A DNA stretch of 49,703 bases from Phycisphaerales bacterium (GCA_009691705.1 SIAR01000016.1:1-49703), one strand, 5' to 3'; counted from the first letter of the stretch, positions 36,171-44,945 are shown. Program-made: numbers and translations. The notes: a model not told the origin generated them from the letters alone.

Positions 36171-36760
36171 GATGGATCACCGCGCTGCCCTTCCTCATCA
36201 TCGCCCTTGTTGCAGATGTTTCGTTCATGCCGGTGTTCGAGATCGGTGGCGTTACGCCACATCTCGTGATTGTTGTCGTGGCCTTCGCTGCGATGCACGC
36301 CGATGGGGCGACAGTCAATTGGTTCGCGCTTCTCGCCGGATTCTGCATGGATCTATCAGAGCCGTCGCTCACCGGTCCGCGCGCTCCGCTCTATCTCGTG
36401 GGCCCTTCGACACTCGGCATGTTCTTTGGAGCGCAGGCACTCCTTTCGATGCGCGGGTTGTTGATTCGTCGCAATCCACTGGCGGTCGGCGTCATGTCGC
36501 TTGTACTGGGAGTCACGAGCGGTCTCTTTTGGACCGCATGGTGGGCGCTTCGATCGTGGTATCCCGACTCTCCACCACCTTGGGGTGATGGATCTGCGTT
36601 GAGCGAACTCGGCTGTCAAACGCTGGAAGCGCTTTCGATCGGCGTGATTGGGCTGCCCTTCGGATGGTTGCTGCTGCGCTTCTCAGCGCTGTGGGTCTTT
36701 CCATCAGTTCTCGAGCGATCACGTCGTCAAGGTGGCTCAGCGCGAATCATTCGGCAGTAG
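36167..36760 (+). CDS. mreD: Rod shape-determining membrane protein MreD
   Basis: A 197-residue integral membrane protein with about five helices, including TPHLVIVVVAFAAMHADGAT and NWFALLAGFCMDLSEPSLTG. This matches the MreD pattern of a helix, then a conserved G-x-x-x-D-L-x-S-P-x-G-like loop (here GFCMDLSEPSLTGP). MreD is poorly conserved, so the call leans on position: ATGA overlap with mreC and location in the mre cluster. The GlmU-like gene starts 9 bases after it. Confidence 0.8.
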   Translation: MRWITALPFLIIALVADVSFMPVFEIGGVTPHLVIVVVAFAAMHADGATVNWFALLAGFCMDLSEPSLTGPRAPLYLVGPSTLGMFFGAQALLSMRGLLIRRNPLAVGVMSLVLGVTSGLFWTAWWALRSWYPDSPPPWGDGSALSELGCQTLEALSIGVIGLPFGWLLLRFSALWVFPSVLERSRRQGGSARIIRQ

Positions 36761-36769
36761 AGTGCGCAC

Positions 36770-38020
36770 ATGCGTTCCTCTGGCACGATCGTTGCCCTCT
36801 TTGACGATGGTCAATCGCGATTTGGTCCTCTGGGAGATTTGCGCGCATCATTCGAGCAGCGTCTTGGAGTGCTCACCTGCATCGAGCGCACCAAACTGGT
36901 GCTTGGACGAGTCGACGCACTCCTTCCTCCCGAGTATCTGGCGGCAGTTGTCACAGAGCGTCAGGCCGGAGGTCAGGTCCTGGTGGGTCGTTTGCCAGCA
37001 GGTGCACAAGAGGTCATCCTCATCAACGGCGCGCTTGATTGTCTCGAGGATGCGGCCGATCTCTCGTCCGGCGAGACGATCCTCTCAAGCAATGGGCGGG
37101 TTGCAATGGGACGCTGGCCGTTGTCAATGGCCCAGTCATTCATCGATCGACTCGCAACAAATGATCGCCACCCTCCAAAGACTCCGATTCGTGCGATGGC
37201 GCATGGCCAGATCATCGCCGAGCCTTGGGGTCTGCTAGAGCGCCTGGCGCAGAGTATTCCTGCGGATATCACGTTGCTGAGCCGAAGCGGCGAGATGACC
37301 GATCGCGTGGCGGTTGGCGTGCAGCGTTTTGGAAACCATCCACTGTTGATGGATCCCACAGCGCGCGTCTTCCCTGGTGCGATCATCGATACGACCGAGG
37401 GTCCAGTGCTTTTGGCGCATGGGGCGACGGTGAGCCCAGGGGCGGTGGTGTGCGGTCCTGTAGCAGTTCTTGAAAACTCTTCGGTCATGGTCCGCGCTCA
37501 CATCAAGGCCCGAACGGTGATTGGTCCCGAATGCAAAGTCGGCGGCGAAGTTGGATCGACCGTCTTTCAAGGCTGCTCGAACAAGGCGCATGAAGGACAT
37601 CTCGCCGATGCGCTGGTGGGAGAGTGGGTCAATCTCGGTGCTGGAACTTGCAATTCTAATTTGATGAACACCTACGGCGAAGTCACCACGCGGCTTGATG
37701 CCTCTGGCAGCATCGAGCGCACGAACCGAGTGTTTTACGGGTGCATCATCGCTGATCACGCCAAGTGTGCGATTCTCGTGGCAATCAATACTGGATCGAC
37801 CATCGGCACTGGCGCGATGATCGCCGTTGCGCGACCTGCAACGTTTGTGGATCGCTTCGCGTGGCTCACTTCTGAGCGCGCGCAGTTCTACCGATTTGAC
37901 CGCTTTGAGACGGCGCTCGCCGCGGTGATGGCGCGACGGGGAAAAGTTCCGGGCGAGGCATACACCGCGCGACTTCGCGCCCTGCACGAGGCGCATGCGA
38001 ATCGTGGCATTCGCGGCTGA
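36770..38020 (+). CDS. GlmU-like bifunctional sugar nucleotidyl/acyltransferase family protein
   Basis: A 416-residue protein of the alternative GlmU group found in Bacteroidetes and Planctomycetes. The N-terminal 190 residues are a divergent nucleotidyltransferase (TIVALFDDGQSRFGPLGDL, EQRLGVLTCIERTKLVLG) without the classic G-x-G-T-R-M loop. Residues about 200-370 are a left-handed beta helix of hexapeptide repeats (ARVFPGAIIDTTEGPVLLAH, AHIKARTVIGPECKVGGEV, VGEWVNLGAGTCNSNLMNTY). The family is thought to make UDP-GlcNAc from glucosamine 1-phosphate. Placement directly after mreD agrees with a role in peptidoglycan precursor supply, but activity of the N-terminal half is uncertain. Confidence 0.78.
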   Translation: MRSSGTIVALFDDGQSRFGPLGDLRASFEQRLGVLTCIERTKLVLGRVDALLPPEYLAAVVTERQAGGQVLVGRLPAGAQEVILINGALDCLEDAADLSSGETILSSNGRVAMGRWPLSMAQSFIDRLATNDRHPPKTPIRAMAHGQIIAEPWGLLERLAQSIPADITLLSRSGEMTDRVAVGVQRFGNHPLLMDPTARVFPGAIIDTTEGPVLLAHGATVSPGAVVCGPVAVLENSSVMVRAHIKARTVIGPECKVGGEVGSTVFQGCSNKAHEGHLADALVGEWVNLGAGTCNSNLMNTYGEVTTRLDASGSIERTNRVFYGCIIADHAKCAILVAINTGSTIGTGAMIAVARPATFVDRFAWLTSERAQFYRFDRFETALAAVMARRGKVPGEAYTARLRALHEAHANRGIRG

Positions 38021-38050
38021 GTTCATCGCGAACGCGCATTCGACATTCCG

Positions 38051-41000
38051 ATGACAGCAACTAATCCAGTGCCTCTGCCCCTCTTTGACGCGACGAACGC
38101 GCGCAATATTCGAGAGTCGATCGCGCAGGAGATAGCCGCGGCAATTCAGGGAGAGGTTCGGTTCGGTCAGCATGACCGAATGCTGTATGCAACCGACGCG
38201 AGTCTCTATCAAGTTGAACCAATTGGAGTCGTCATCCCAACGAGTGTGCAAGACGGCATCGCGGCGATCAAAGTCTGTGCCCGCCTTGGGGTGCCGCTGC
38301 TCGCCCGGGGCGGCGGAACGGCACTAGCAGGACAAACTGTCAATCGTGCTGTCGTCATTGATTTCAGCGCCAACTGTCGAACCATTATGCAGATCGATCC
38401 AGTCAACCGTCGCGCGCGCGTCGAGCCTGGCGTCGTACTCGATCAACTCAACGAGGCAGCCGCTGCGCACGGGTTGATGTTCGGAGCAGATGTCGCAACG
38501 AGTTCGCATGCCACCATTGGGGGGATGGTCGGCAACAACTCCGCTGGCGCGAATTCGATTCTGTACGGACGGACGGTCGAAAACCTCATCGCGCTTGATG
38601 TCGCGCTCGCCGATGGAACACGCCTGCGGCTCGAAGAGGGTTCCTGCGACAGCGATCCCCGACTCAACGAGATGACTCGGCGACTTGCCGCCATTGTTCT
38701 TCCCATTGCCGCTGAAATTGACCGACGCATTCCCAAGATTCGTCGCCATGTTGATGGTTACAACCTAGACATCTTGCTAGCCCAACTGCGCAGTTGCACG
38801 GCCGGAACATTTGACAGAGTCAATCTAGCCCACCTCGTGTGTGGATCAGAGGGGACGCTCGCGATCACGCTCGCAGCCGATCTCACGCTCGTTGCGCGAC
38901 CGAAAGTTCGCGGGCTTGTGATCATCGGCTTCGATGGAGTTCCTGCGGCGCTCCGGCATCTGAGCGCGATGATTGCCACCGCGCCTAGTGCCGTCGAACT
39001 GATCGACGACATGGTGATCGAGATGGCAAAGCGCAATACGAGTTACCGCGCCGATGTTGCCGTGATGCCAACGCCAGTGTCCGGAACCCTCGGGGCAGTG
39101 ATGTATGTGCAGTACTTCGGTGACTCGCGCCAAGAAATAACCGCCAAAATGGACCGACTCGAAGCGGCACTCGCGGGAGCGCCGCTGGTGCGGCACTTCG
39201 AACAGGCGGCGATGGATGCCGCTTGGCGATTGCGCAAAGCAGGGGAGCCTCTTCTGCACGGCGTTCCTGGCGATCGCAAACCAATCACCTTCGTCGAGGA
39301 CACGGCAGTCGATCCACAACGACTCAGCGAGTTTGTCGAGGCATTCCGGGCGATCGTCGCGCGCCACGGAAGCGTTGCGGCGTACTACGCGCATGCCTCG
39401 GTGGGATGCCTGCACATTCGCCCACTCGTCGCGCTCTCAAACGAGCAGGGACTCGAAACGATGCGGTCGATCGCCAGCGATGTTGCAGACCTCGTGGTCG
39501 AGTATGGCGGGGCACTCAGTGGCGAGCATGGCGACGGACGGGTGCGAAGTCCGCTCTTGACGCGCGTGCTCGGGCCAACCATCGCGCAGGCAATTCGCGA
39601 TGTGAAGCAAGTTTTCGATCCTACGGGACGACTCAATCCAGGCATTCTCGTTGACAACAACGCCCCGCACCAGATCACATCTAGATTGCGGGTTCGTCCT
39701 GATGATCGGCACTTCGTGCACGCGCCATCCGTAGCAACGTTTTTCAGTTACGAGCGTGAAGAAGGATTCTCGTCCGCGCTTGAGCAGTGCAACGGCGCTG
39801 GACTCTGTCGCCGCCTCACGCCGGGCGGAACGATGTGCCCCTCGTATCGCGTACTGAAAGATGAGCGGCACGCCACACGCGGGCGGGCGAACGCCCTGCG
39901 ATTAGCAGTCACGGGACAGTTAGCCGTGCGAAAAGAGCGCGCCCCATCAGCGCCAGCGTGGAGCGATGAAGAAACCAAGGCGACACTTGCGCTGTGCCTT
40001 TCGTGCAAGGCGTGCAAGAGTGAGTGTCCTAGCAACGTCGACATTTCAAAGTTGAAAGCAGAGTTCACAGCACAAGAGTTTCTGAGCCGCGGTCGCGTTC
40101 CGTGGCGCGTTCGCATGCTCAGTGGCGTCGGGCGAATCAACTCGATCGGAGCGGCGCTCTGGCCAGTGTCAAACTTGGTCGTTCGCACCAAGCCCATTCG
40201 CCTGCTGATTGCGGCCCTCATGGGTTTCTCTGCGAAGCGATCGCTGCCACAGTTTGGTCCATCCCTTCGCGCCTGGATGGTGCGGCGCAGCGCCGCGCGC
40301 GTACGAGACCTTGGACCCGATTCGATCACCCCCAAACCCACCGTCTTGCTTCTTCCAGACTGTTTTACACAGTGGTCTGAACCAGAGATTGGACGCGCGG
40401 CGATTGAGGTGCTCGAGCGGCTGGGATACCGCGTCGTGCTGCCAAGGGTCGGGTGTTGTGGTCGCGCCGCGATCTCGACCGGAATGCTGGCAGCCGCCGC
40501 GCGATCGTGCCGAGAAAGCGCGATCGCTCTGGTCGACGCCTTTCGCCGCGAGAACGCCATCGCACTCGTTGGTCTCGAGCCATCGTGCCTCTCTGCGATC
40601 AAAGATGATTGGCTCGAACTCAACATGGCACTCGACCCGTCCGTGCTGCGCCAGCTCGCCAGCAAGACGTGGATGATCGAAGAGTGGATCGACGCGCAGT
40701 GGGATTCGCATCCGCTCAAACCGAAGATGTCGACGACGACCGAAGCGATTCTCCTGCATGCGCACTGTCATCAGAAGGCACTCTGGGGAGCGGGGAGTTC
40801 ATCGCGATTGTTGCAGCGCCTCTTTGGATCGCGCGCTCAGGCACTTGCCACTGGCTGCTGCGGGATGGCAGGAGGGTTTGGCTTTCAGAGCGCAAACTAC
40901 GAACTCTCGATGCAGATCGGGGCGAGTGATTTGTTTCCCAAACTCGAGGCGAACCCAGACGCAATTGTCTGTGCGCCAGGCGCGAGTTGCCGCCATCAAG

Positions 41001-41071
41001 TTGCAGATGGACTCTCCCGACGGGCGATCCATCCCATTGAATTGATCGCGCGTGCGCTCGCCGATGAGTGA
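38051..41071 (+). CDS. FAD-linked oxidase / Fe-S oxidoreductase (YdiJ-type D-2-hydroxyacid dehydrogenase)
   Basis: A 1006-residue flavin and iron-sulfur protein. Residues about 30-270 are the PCMH-type FAD domain (PLLARGGGTALAGQTVNRAV, ATIGGMVGNNSAGANSILYG). Residues about 280-530 are the FAD-linked oxidase C-terminal domain with LSGEHGDGR. Two ferredoxin-type clusters follow: CNGAGLCRRLTPGGTMCPSY and CLSCKACKSECPSNVDI. The C-terminus has two CCG domains (PRVGCCGRAAISTGML and HCHQKALWG with ATGCCGMAGGFGF). This is the YdiJ plan; E. coli YdiJ is a D-2-hydroxyglutarate dehydrogenase, while glycolate and lactate oxidases are relatives. It probably passes electrons from a 2-hydroxyacid to the respiratory chain. 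It begins 30 bases after the GlmU-like gene. Confidence 0.88.
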   Translation: MTATNPVPLPLFDATNARNIRESIAQEIAAAIQGEVRFGQHDRMLYATDASLYQVEPIGVVIPTSVQDGIAAIKVCARLGVPLLARGGGTALAGQTVNRAVVIDFSANCRTIMQIDPVNRRARVEPGVVLDQLNEAAAAHGLMFGADVATSSHATIGGMVGNNSAGANSILYGRTVENLIALDVALADGTRLRLEEGSCDSDPRLNEMTRRLAAIVLPIAAEIDRRIPKIRRHVDGYNLDILLAQLRSCTAGTFDRVNLAHLVCGSEGTLAITLAADLTLVARPKVRGLVIIGFDGVPAALRHLSAMIATAPSAVELIDDMVIEMAKRNTSYRADVAVMPTPVSGTLGAVMYVQYFGDSRQEITAKMDRLEAALAGAPLVRHFEQAAMDAAWRLRKAGEPLLHGVPGDRKPITFVEDTAVDPQRLSEFVEAFRAIVARHGSVAAYYAHASVGCLHIRPLVALSNEQGLETMRSIASDVADLVVEYGGALSGEHGDGRVRSPLLTRVLGPTIAQAIRDVKQVFDPTGRLNPGILVDNNAPHQITSRLRVRPDDRHFVHAPSVATFFSYEREEGFSSALEQCNGAGLCRRLTPGGTMCPSYRVLKDERHATRGRANALRLAVTGQLAVRKERAPSAPAWSDEETKATLALCLSCKACKSECPSNVDISKLKAEFTAQEFLSRGRVPWRVRMLSGVGRINSIGAALWPVSNLVVRTKPIRLLIAALMGFSAKRSLPQFGPSLRAWMVRRSAARVRDLGPDSITPKPTVLLLPDCFTQWSEPEIGRAAIEVLERLGYRVVLPRVGCCGRAAISTGMLAAAARSCRESAIALVDAFRRENAIALVGLEPSCLSAIKDDWLELNMALDPSVLRQLASKTWMIEEWIDAQWDSHPLKPKMSTTTEAILLHAHCHQKALWGAGSSSRLLQRLFGSRAQALATGCCGMAGGFGFQSANYELSMQIGASDLFPKLEANPDAIVCAPGASCRHQVADGLSRRAIHPIELIARALADE

Positions 41072-41101
41072 GTGGGATCGCTCCGCTTGGGGCAAGTTTC
41101 G

Positions 41102-41107
41102 TATCAT
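41102..41107 (+). promoter_or_regulatory. -10-like box TATCAT of the receiver gene
   Basis: TATCAT, one mismatch from consensus, lies 8 bases before ATG 41116. It supports that start over the in-frame ATG at 41068 that overlaps the oxidase stop. No good -35 hexamer is seen. Confidence 0.4.
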
Positions 41108-41115
41108 CCCCTTCA

Positions 41116-41574
41116 ATGAGTGCAACTGTGCCAACCTCATCGTCGATCGACCTTCGCGAGGGAAGTGTGCTGATCGTCGACGACAACACCCAGAATCTCG
41201 AGCTCATTCAGGCGTTTATGGAGTCGTTGCCTTGCCAACTTCTTGTGGCGCGCGATGGAGTCGAAGCGATCGCCCAGATCGAGAAAGAGCATCCCGATCT
41301 GGTTCTACTCGACGTGATGATGCCCAAGATGTCAGGGTTCGAAGTCTGTCAGCGGGTGAAGGCGAATCCAGCGACCCGCGACACGATCATCATCATGGTG
41401 ACTGCGCTGCACGAGCTCGGCGATATGGAACGCGCGGTCGAATCGGGCTGCGACGACTTCGTTTCGAAGCCGGTGAACAAGGTTGAACTGTTGACCCGCG
41501 TGCGGGGGCTTTTGGCGCTGCGTCTACTCAAGAAGAAGATGGCTTCGTACCTCGCCGACCGCGGCGCGGGTTGA
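41116..41574 (+). CDS. Stand-alone response regulator receiver protein
   Basis: A 152-residue CheY-like protein. After about 18 Ser/Thr-rich residues comes SVLIVDDNTQNLELIQAFME with the acidic pair. The phosphorylated Asp is in DLVLLDVMMPKMSG, the conserved Thr in IIIMVTALHE, and the Lys in DDFVSKPVNKVELL. The C-terminus ends in a short helix of basic residues with no output domain. It therefore probably acts by protein contact, as in phosphorelays or with a diguanylate cyclase or kinase encoded elsewhere. No histidine kinase is adjacent. The start could also be ATG 41068, adding 16 residues and overlapping the oxidase gene. Confidence 0.85.
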   Translation: MSATVPTSSSIDLREGSVLIVDDNTQNLELIQAFMESLPCQLLVARDGVEAIAQIEKEHPDLVLLDVMMPKMSGFEVCQRVKANPATRDTIIIMVTALHELGDMERAVESGCDDFVSKPVNKVELLTRVRGLLALRLLKKKMASYLADRGAG

Positions 41575-41588
41575 GTCTGTCGCAGCGA

Positions 41589-41816
41589 TTACGCAGCAGT
41601 TCGTGAGACGATGGCGGGTGTGTCTCCCAGACGCCGCCAAGGCGCTGCCGAGTGGCGCGGTTCACCGGCGCACTCAAGGTGTTGCAGATATCGACTCAGG
41701 TCATAGGCGTCAAACGTGACGAGCCATGAACGATCCGCTCCTGGATTGAGCGCGACGATTGATTCGACGAGATGGTCGACGGTTCCTGAAGCGAGATCGT
41801 GGGTCATGGTGTTCAT
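41589..41816 (-). CDS. Small hypothetical protein
   Basis: A 75-residue protein on the reverse strand between the receiver gene (14 bases away, convergent) and the divergent POT transporter. Features are an acidic helix (DHLVESIVALN), then RSWLVTFDAYDLSRYLQHLE and a C-terminal PRHSAAPWRRLGDTPAIVSR with conserved-looking Trp, Arg and Pro. I have a vague memory of similar short proteins in other Planctomycetes but cannot name a family. No Shine-Dalgarno or promoter box is obvious before ATG 41816. The region has no other coding frame that makes sense, and the fit between flanking genes supports it. Confidence 0.45.
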   Translation of the reverse strand: MNTMTHDLASGTVDHLVESIVALNPGADRSWLVTFDAYDLSRYLQHLECAGEPRHSAAPWRRLGDTPAIVSRTAA

Positions 41817-41890
41817 TCATCGGACTTCACGCACTCCTCGCTGTTGTCAAATCTGCCGCGGGCGCCCCTGCCAAACCGCGTCACCTTGCG

Positions 41891-41909
41891 CCACCACGAG
41901 CAATGGTGG
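41891..41909. other. Short inverted repeat in the gap before the POT transporter
   Basis: CCACCA (41891-41896) and TGGTGG (41904-41909) could pair around a 7-base loop. The 187-base gap 41817-42003, the longest in the window, otherwise holds only the TACACT box at 41989. There is no T-run after the stem, so a terminator is unlikely. Confidence 0.3.
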
Positions 41910-41988
41910 TGGTGTCACCGGTGAGGTACGAGGGCTTGGGTCCAACGGTCGCGACTCACCATAGACGGGCGAAAAATATTTACTCTCG

Positions 41989-41994
41989 TACACT
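41989..41994 (+). promoter_or_regulatory. -10-like box TACACT of the POT transporter gene
   Basis: TACACT lies 9 bases before ATG 42004 in a locally A/T-rich stretch (AAAAATATTTACT). There is no Shine-Dalgarno sequence. Confidence 0.35.
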
Positions 41995-42003
41995 CGCGCG
42001 ACC

Positions 42004-43605
42004 ATGGCGACCAAATATCGAACCGTCCCAGAAGTCACTGACAAGATGCCACGCGGGATCGGTTACATCGTCGGCAACGAAGCTGCCGAGCGCTTCTCGT
42101 TCTATGGGATGAAGACGATTCTGGCAGTCTTTATGACGCAGTATCTGCTCACGGTCGCTGGCGAGCCTGCCTATCTCACCAAGACCGAAGCAACCGAGTG
42201 GGTCAGCCTCTTCGTCGCAAGCGCCTACTTCTTTCCAGTCATCGGAGCGTTGATCGCCGACGCGATCTTGGGCAAGTACATGACGATCATGCTGCTCTCG
42301 ATCATCTATTGCCTCGGTCACATCTGTCTTGCATTCATCGACTTGCCGACCGCAGTGCTCGAATCAACACTTGATCCACGGGGTTGGCTCATCGCAGGGC
42401 TGGTGCTCGTTGCGATGGGGTCAGGTGGAATCAAGCCCTGCGTCTCAGCCAACGTCGGCGATCAGTTCGGCGCCAAAAACGCCCACCTACTCGAGCGTGT
42501 CTACGGTTGGTTTTACTTCGCAATCAACGTTGGGTCACTCTTCTCGACGCTGCTCACGCCGTGGATGTTGAAGAATTACGGGGCGGGTTGGGCATTTGGG
42601 ATCCCGGGGATTCTCATGGCGATGGCAACCATCATCTTCTGGATGGGTCGCAATAAGTTCGTGCATGTGCAACCGCGGGGGTGGGCTTACCTGCACGAGT
42701 CGTTTGGTCGCACGGGACTGCGCGCAATTCTCAAGCTGATACCGGTCTATCTCTTTGTTGCCGTCTTCTGGTCGCTCTACGACCAAAGTGGATCGAGTTG
42801 GGTGCTTCAAGCGCAGCAAATGAATTGCTCATTCCTTGGAATCACCTGGCTCGAGAGTCAGGTTCAAGCGATCAATCCATTGTTGATTTTGGTCTTCATT
42901 CCGCTATTTGCATACGTGATCTACCCACTGGCATCGAAGGTCATCACTTTGACCGCAACCCGCAAACTCTTCTGCGGTTTTCTTCTAACCGTCGCCGCGT
43001 TCTCGATCTCTTCCTATGCGCAAGAACTCATCGACAAAGAAGAGGTGCGATTCGCGGCGGTCGCGCGCCCGATCGTTGAGAGCGGTCAACTCAATGTCGA
43101 GGCGACGATAGTTGCGATGGAGCACCTTGAAATGAATGCGTCCATGGCGAAATTGAGTGCTGCGGTCAAGAACAATGGCGCATTGGCAGCGATGGTTACG
43201 CCGCTTGTCAACGCAGGCGTCGTCGTTTCTATGGATGGAACGGTTACGCGCGCGCAGTGGCCATCTATTGGATGGCAATTGCTCGCGTACATCGTGCTCA
43301 CTGCGGGCGAGGTACTCGTCTCGATCACTTGTCTCGAATTCAGTTACAGCCAGTCGCCTAAGCAGATGAAGTCGTTCATCATGAGTCTCTTTCTGCTCTC
43401 TGTTTCGGCAGGAAACCTTTTTACCGCGCTAGTCAATCGGCTTACGATGGATGCCAACGGCAACTCGACGCTTGTTGGCGCGAGTTACTTCTGGTTCTTC
43501 ACTTACACCATGGCAGTTTCAACGCTGCTCTTCATTGTGGTGATGGTGCTCTACAAGCCACGCAACTATGTCACCGAAGATGCAGGAGTCGTCTCCAATC
43601 CATGA
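42004..43605 (+). CDS. POT/PTR-family proton-coupled peptide transporter
   Basis: A 533-residue, 14-helix-class transporter that imports di- and tripeptides with protons. Helix 1 has the E-x2-E-R motif (VGNEAAERFSFYGMKTILAV). The PTR signatures follow: FPVIGALIADAILGKY and GSGGIKPCVSANVGDQF, then FYFAINVGSLFSTLL and FVAVFWSLYDQSGSSWVLQA. Helix 10 carries GEVLVSITCLEFSYSQSP. Between helices 9 and 10, residues about 343-418, there is a soluble insertion of roughly 75 residues that most bacterial POT proteins lack. It lies at the place where mammalian PepT1 has its extracellular domain. Its last 26 bases overlap the NUDIX gene. Confidence 0.92.
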   Translation: MATKYRTVPEVTDKMPRGIGYIVGNEAAERFSFYGMKTILAVFMTQYLLTVAGEPAYLTKTEATEWVSLFVASAYFFPVIGALIADAILGKYMTIMLLSIIYCLGHICLAFIDLPTAVLESTLDPRGWLIAGLVLVAMGSGGIKPCVSANVGDQFGAKNAHLLERVYGWFYFAINVGSLFSTLLTPWMLKNYGAGWAFGIPGILMAMATIIFWMGRNKFVHVQPRGWAYLHESFGRTGLRAILKLIPVYLFVAVFWSLYDQSGSSWVLQAQQMNCSFLGITWLESQVQAINPLLILVFIPLFAYVIYPLASKVITLTATRKLFCGFLLTVAAFSISSYAQELIDKEEVRFAAVARPIVESGQLNVEATIVAMEHLEMNASMAKLSAAVKNNGALAAMVTPLVNAGVVVSMDGTVTRAQWPSIGWQLLAYIVLTAGEVLVSITCLEFSYSQSPKQMKSFIMSLFLLSVSAGNLFTALVNRLTMDANGNSTLVGASYFWFFTYTMAVSTLLFIVVMVLYKPRNYVTEDAGVVSNP

Positions 43606-44272
43606 CGTCCCTGATCTTGACGATCGGCTGATCTGGTTGCGGCGACCGGCCCGGGTGATCGCAAGCGGGCTTGCTTTTACGCCAGCCCGTCCCGCGCATG
43701 AGATCGACTCGGCGTGGGATGCGCTGGTGGCCGCGAATAGTCGCATGACCGATGGACCATGTTGGCACGTCACTGGAGTGCACCGAGATGGACATGGCGG
43801 CGCAACAATTCACGTCACGCGCACGACATACCGAATGGGAGCGGTGCGGGGCTGCGGAGTCTCCACAGGCTTTGTCGGACTGGGAACGAAGGCAATTGCC
43901 CACTGGAACAGGAAGGTGCTCATTGGACGGCGCGCGCACCTCTGCGCGACGTACCCCGATCACTGGGAGTTTGCTCCGGGCGGAGCGGTCGAACCCGGTG
44001 AAGATCCGGCGGCAGGAATCGAACGAGAACTGCTGGAAGAGTGTGCCGCGAAGTGTTGCGCTCCGGCGCGCGCGGTGGCGATCTTCTTCGATCCCCACGC
44101 GCGCAACTGGGAAATCGTGCACGAACTCAGAATCGACTCGCCACCAGACTCACCACCCAACTGGGAGTACTCGCAACTGCAACTTAGCGCTGAGATCGCA
44201 CTACCAGAACCAGCAGCCCAGTCGTCAAGAGTGATGTTGCAAATCGCCCGTCGAGTGCTCAGCGAACCATGA
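43580..44272 (+). CDS. NUDIX hydrolase
   Basis: A 230-residue protein with a complete NUDIX box: GGAVEPGEDPAAGIERELLE followed directly by EC, matching G-x5-E-x7-R-E-x2-E-E. Around it is the usual beta sandwich (IAHWNRKVLIGRRAHLCATY, DHWEFAPGG). NUDIX enzymes cleave nucleoside diphosphates linked to another moiety; the N-terminal 100 residues might decide the substrate, which I cannot name. ATG 43580 lies inside the end of the POT gene (26-base overlap); ATG 43568 is an alternative. It is convergent with the lipoprotein gene, overlapping by 14 bases. Confidence 0.85.
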   Translation: MQESSPIHDVPDLDDRLIWLRRPARVIASGLAFTPARPAHEIDSAWDALVAANSRMTDGPCWHVTGVHRDGHGGATIHVTRTTYRMGAVRGCGVSTGFVGLGTKAIAHWNRKVLIGRRAHLCATYPDHWEFAPGGAVEPGEDPAAGIERELLEECAAKCCAPARAVAIFFDPHARNWEIVHELRIDSPPDSPPNWEYSQLQLSAEIALPEPAAQSSRVMLQIARRVLSEP

Positions 44273-44945
44273 GTGCGTCAATCGCGTCAATCGCGTCGGT
44301 CGCAGCTGTCGATGATCTAACCCACTGCACGCGCTTGAGAGCGTTGCTCGTGTATTGACTCGCTGCGCGACGCAATTGGCGCGTTGCGGCTTCGTCATGT
44401 TTGGTACGAAGCCGTCCACTCAATTGGCACGGACTCAAGAGATCGACGAATCCGGGGGTCGAGGCGAGAAGCGACAGATTCGATCCGACAATGTCGACCC
44501 CGAACTCACCGTGGCCATCCTGCCCAGCGGTTCCACTTGGCCATCCAAACCCGCCGCCGCCGTAGAGGCCCATCTCGTGCCCTGAAAAAATCGATAGGCG
44601 GATGCTCAGGTTTGTCGCCTCAGGATCGATCGCTGTCTTTCCGGCCAGTGGTTCCCACATCAACTCAACATGTAAAAGTTGGCCGAAGAGTCCTGCGGCA
44701 TCGGCAAGTTGAGTTGTCGTGACGTCACTCAACACCATCGAAACATTGGCTTGCTCGACGGCGTATGTGCCACTGCCAAGGTCGGCGCGAAAAGTACGGG
44801 GAGTGTCGCCAACGCTTGTGACTTCGAGCCGTTCTGGGGCAGAGACGCCGCATGCCCAGAGCACAGTTGCCGCGAAACACGCTGCGATGCTAGGAATCAG
44901 GCCAGTTTGTCGACTACTTCGATTGGATCGCGCCCGAACAATCAT
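44259..44945 (-). CDS. Hypothetical lipoprotein
   Basis: A 228-residue exported protein. The N-terminus has basic residues (RARSNRSSRQ), then a hydrophobic stretch ending in VLWACGVSAP; the Cys at about residue 32 is a plausible lipidation site. The rest is strand-rich (TYAVEQANVSMVLSDVTTTQ, LLHVELMWEPLAGKTAIDP, GLYGGGGFGWPSG). I recognise no domain. The C-terminal residues TDAIDAIDAL come from a 9-bp repeat. The start ATG overlaps the stop of the amidohydrolase-fold gene by 4 bases, so it is the third gene of the ubiE unit. Confidence 0.6.
   Translation of the reverse strand: MIVRARSNRSSRQTGLIPSIAACFAATVLWACGVSAPERLEVTSVGDTPRTFRADLGSGTYAVEQANVSMVLSDVTTTQLADAAGLFGQLLHVELMWEPLAGKTAIDPEATNLSIRLSIFSGHEMGLYGGGGFGWPSGTAGQDGHGEFGVDIVGSNLSLLASTPGFVDLLSPCQLSGRLRTKHDEAATRQLRRAASQYTSNALKRVQWVRSSTAATDAIDAIDALMVR
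44275..44301. repeat. Three 9-bp tandem repeats (GCGTCAATC)
   Basis: Two perfect copies and one with two changes (GCGTCGGTC). They lie at the C-terminal end of the lipoprotein gene on the reverse strand, where they code for DAI repeats, just beyond the NUDIX stop. Confidence 0.85.

Noticed and set aside
37235-38251. A 338-codon open frame antisense to the GlmU-like gene
   Set aside because: The forward frame has hexapeptide repeats and family signatures; the reverse frame has none and crosses two forward genes.
41891-41909. Hairpin CCACCA/TGGTGG as a transcription terminator
   Set aside because: The stem is short and has no T-tract on either strand.
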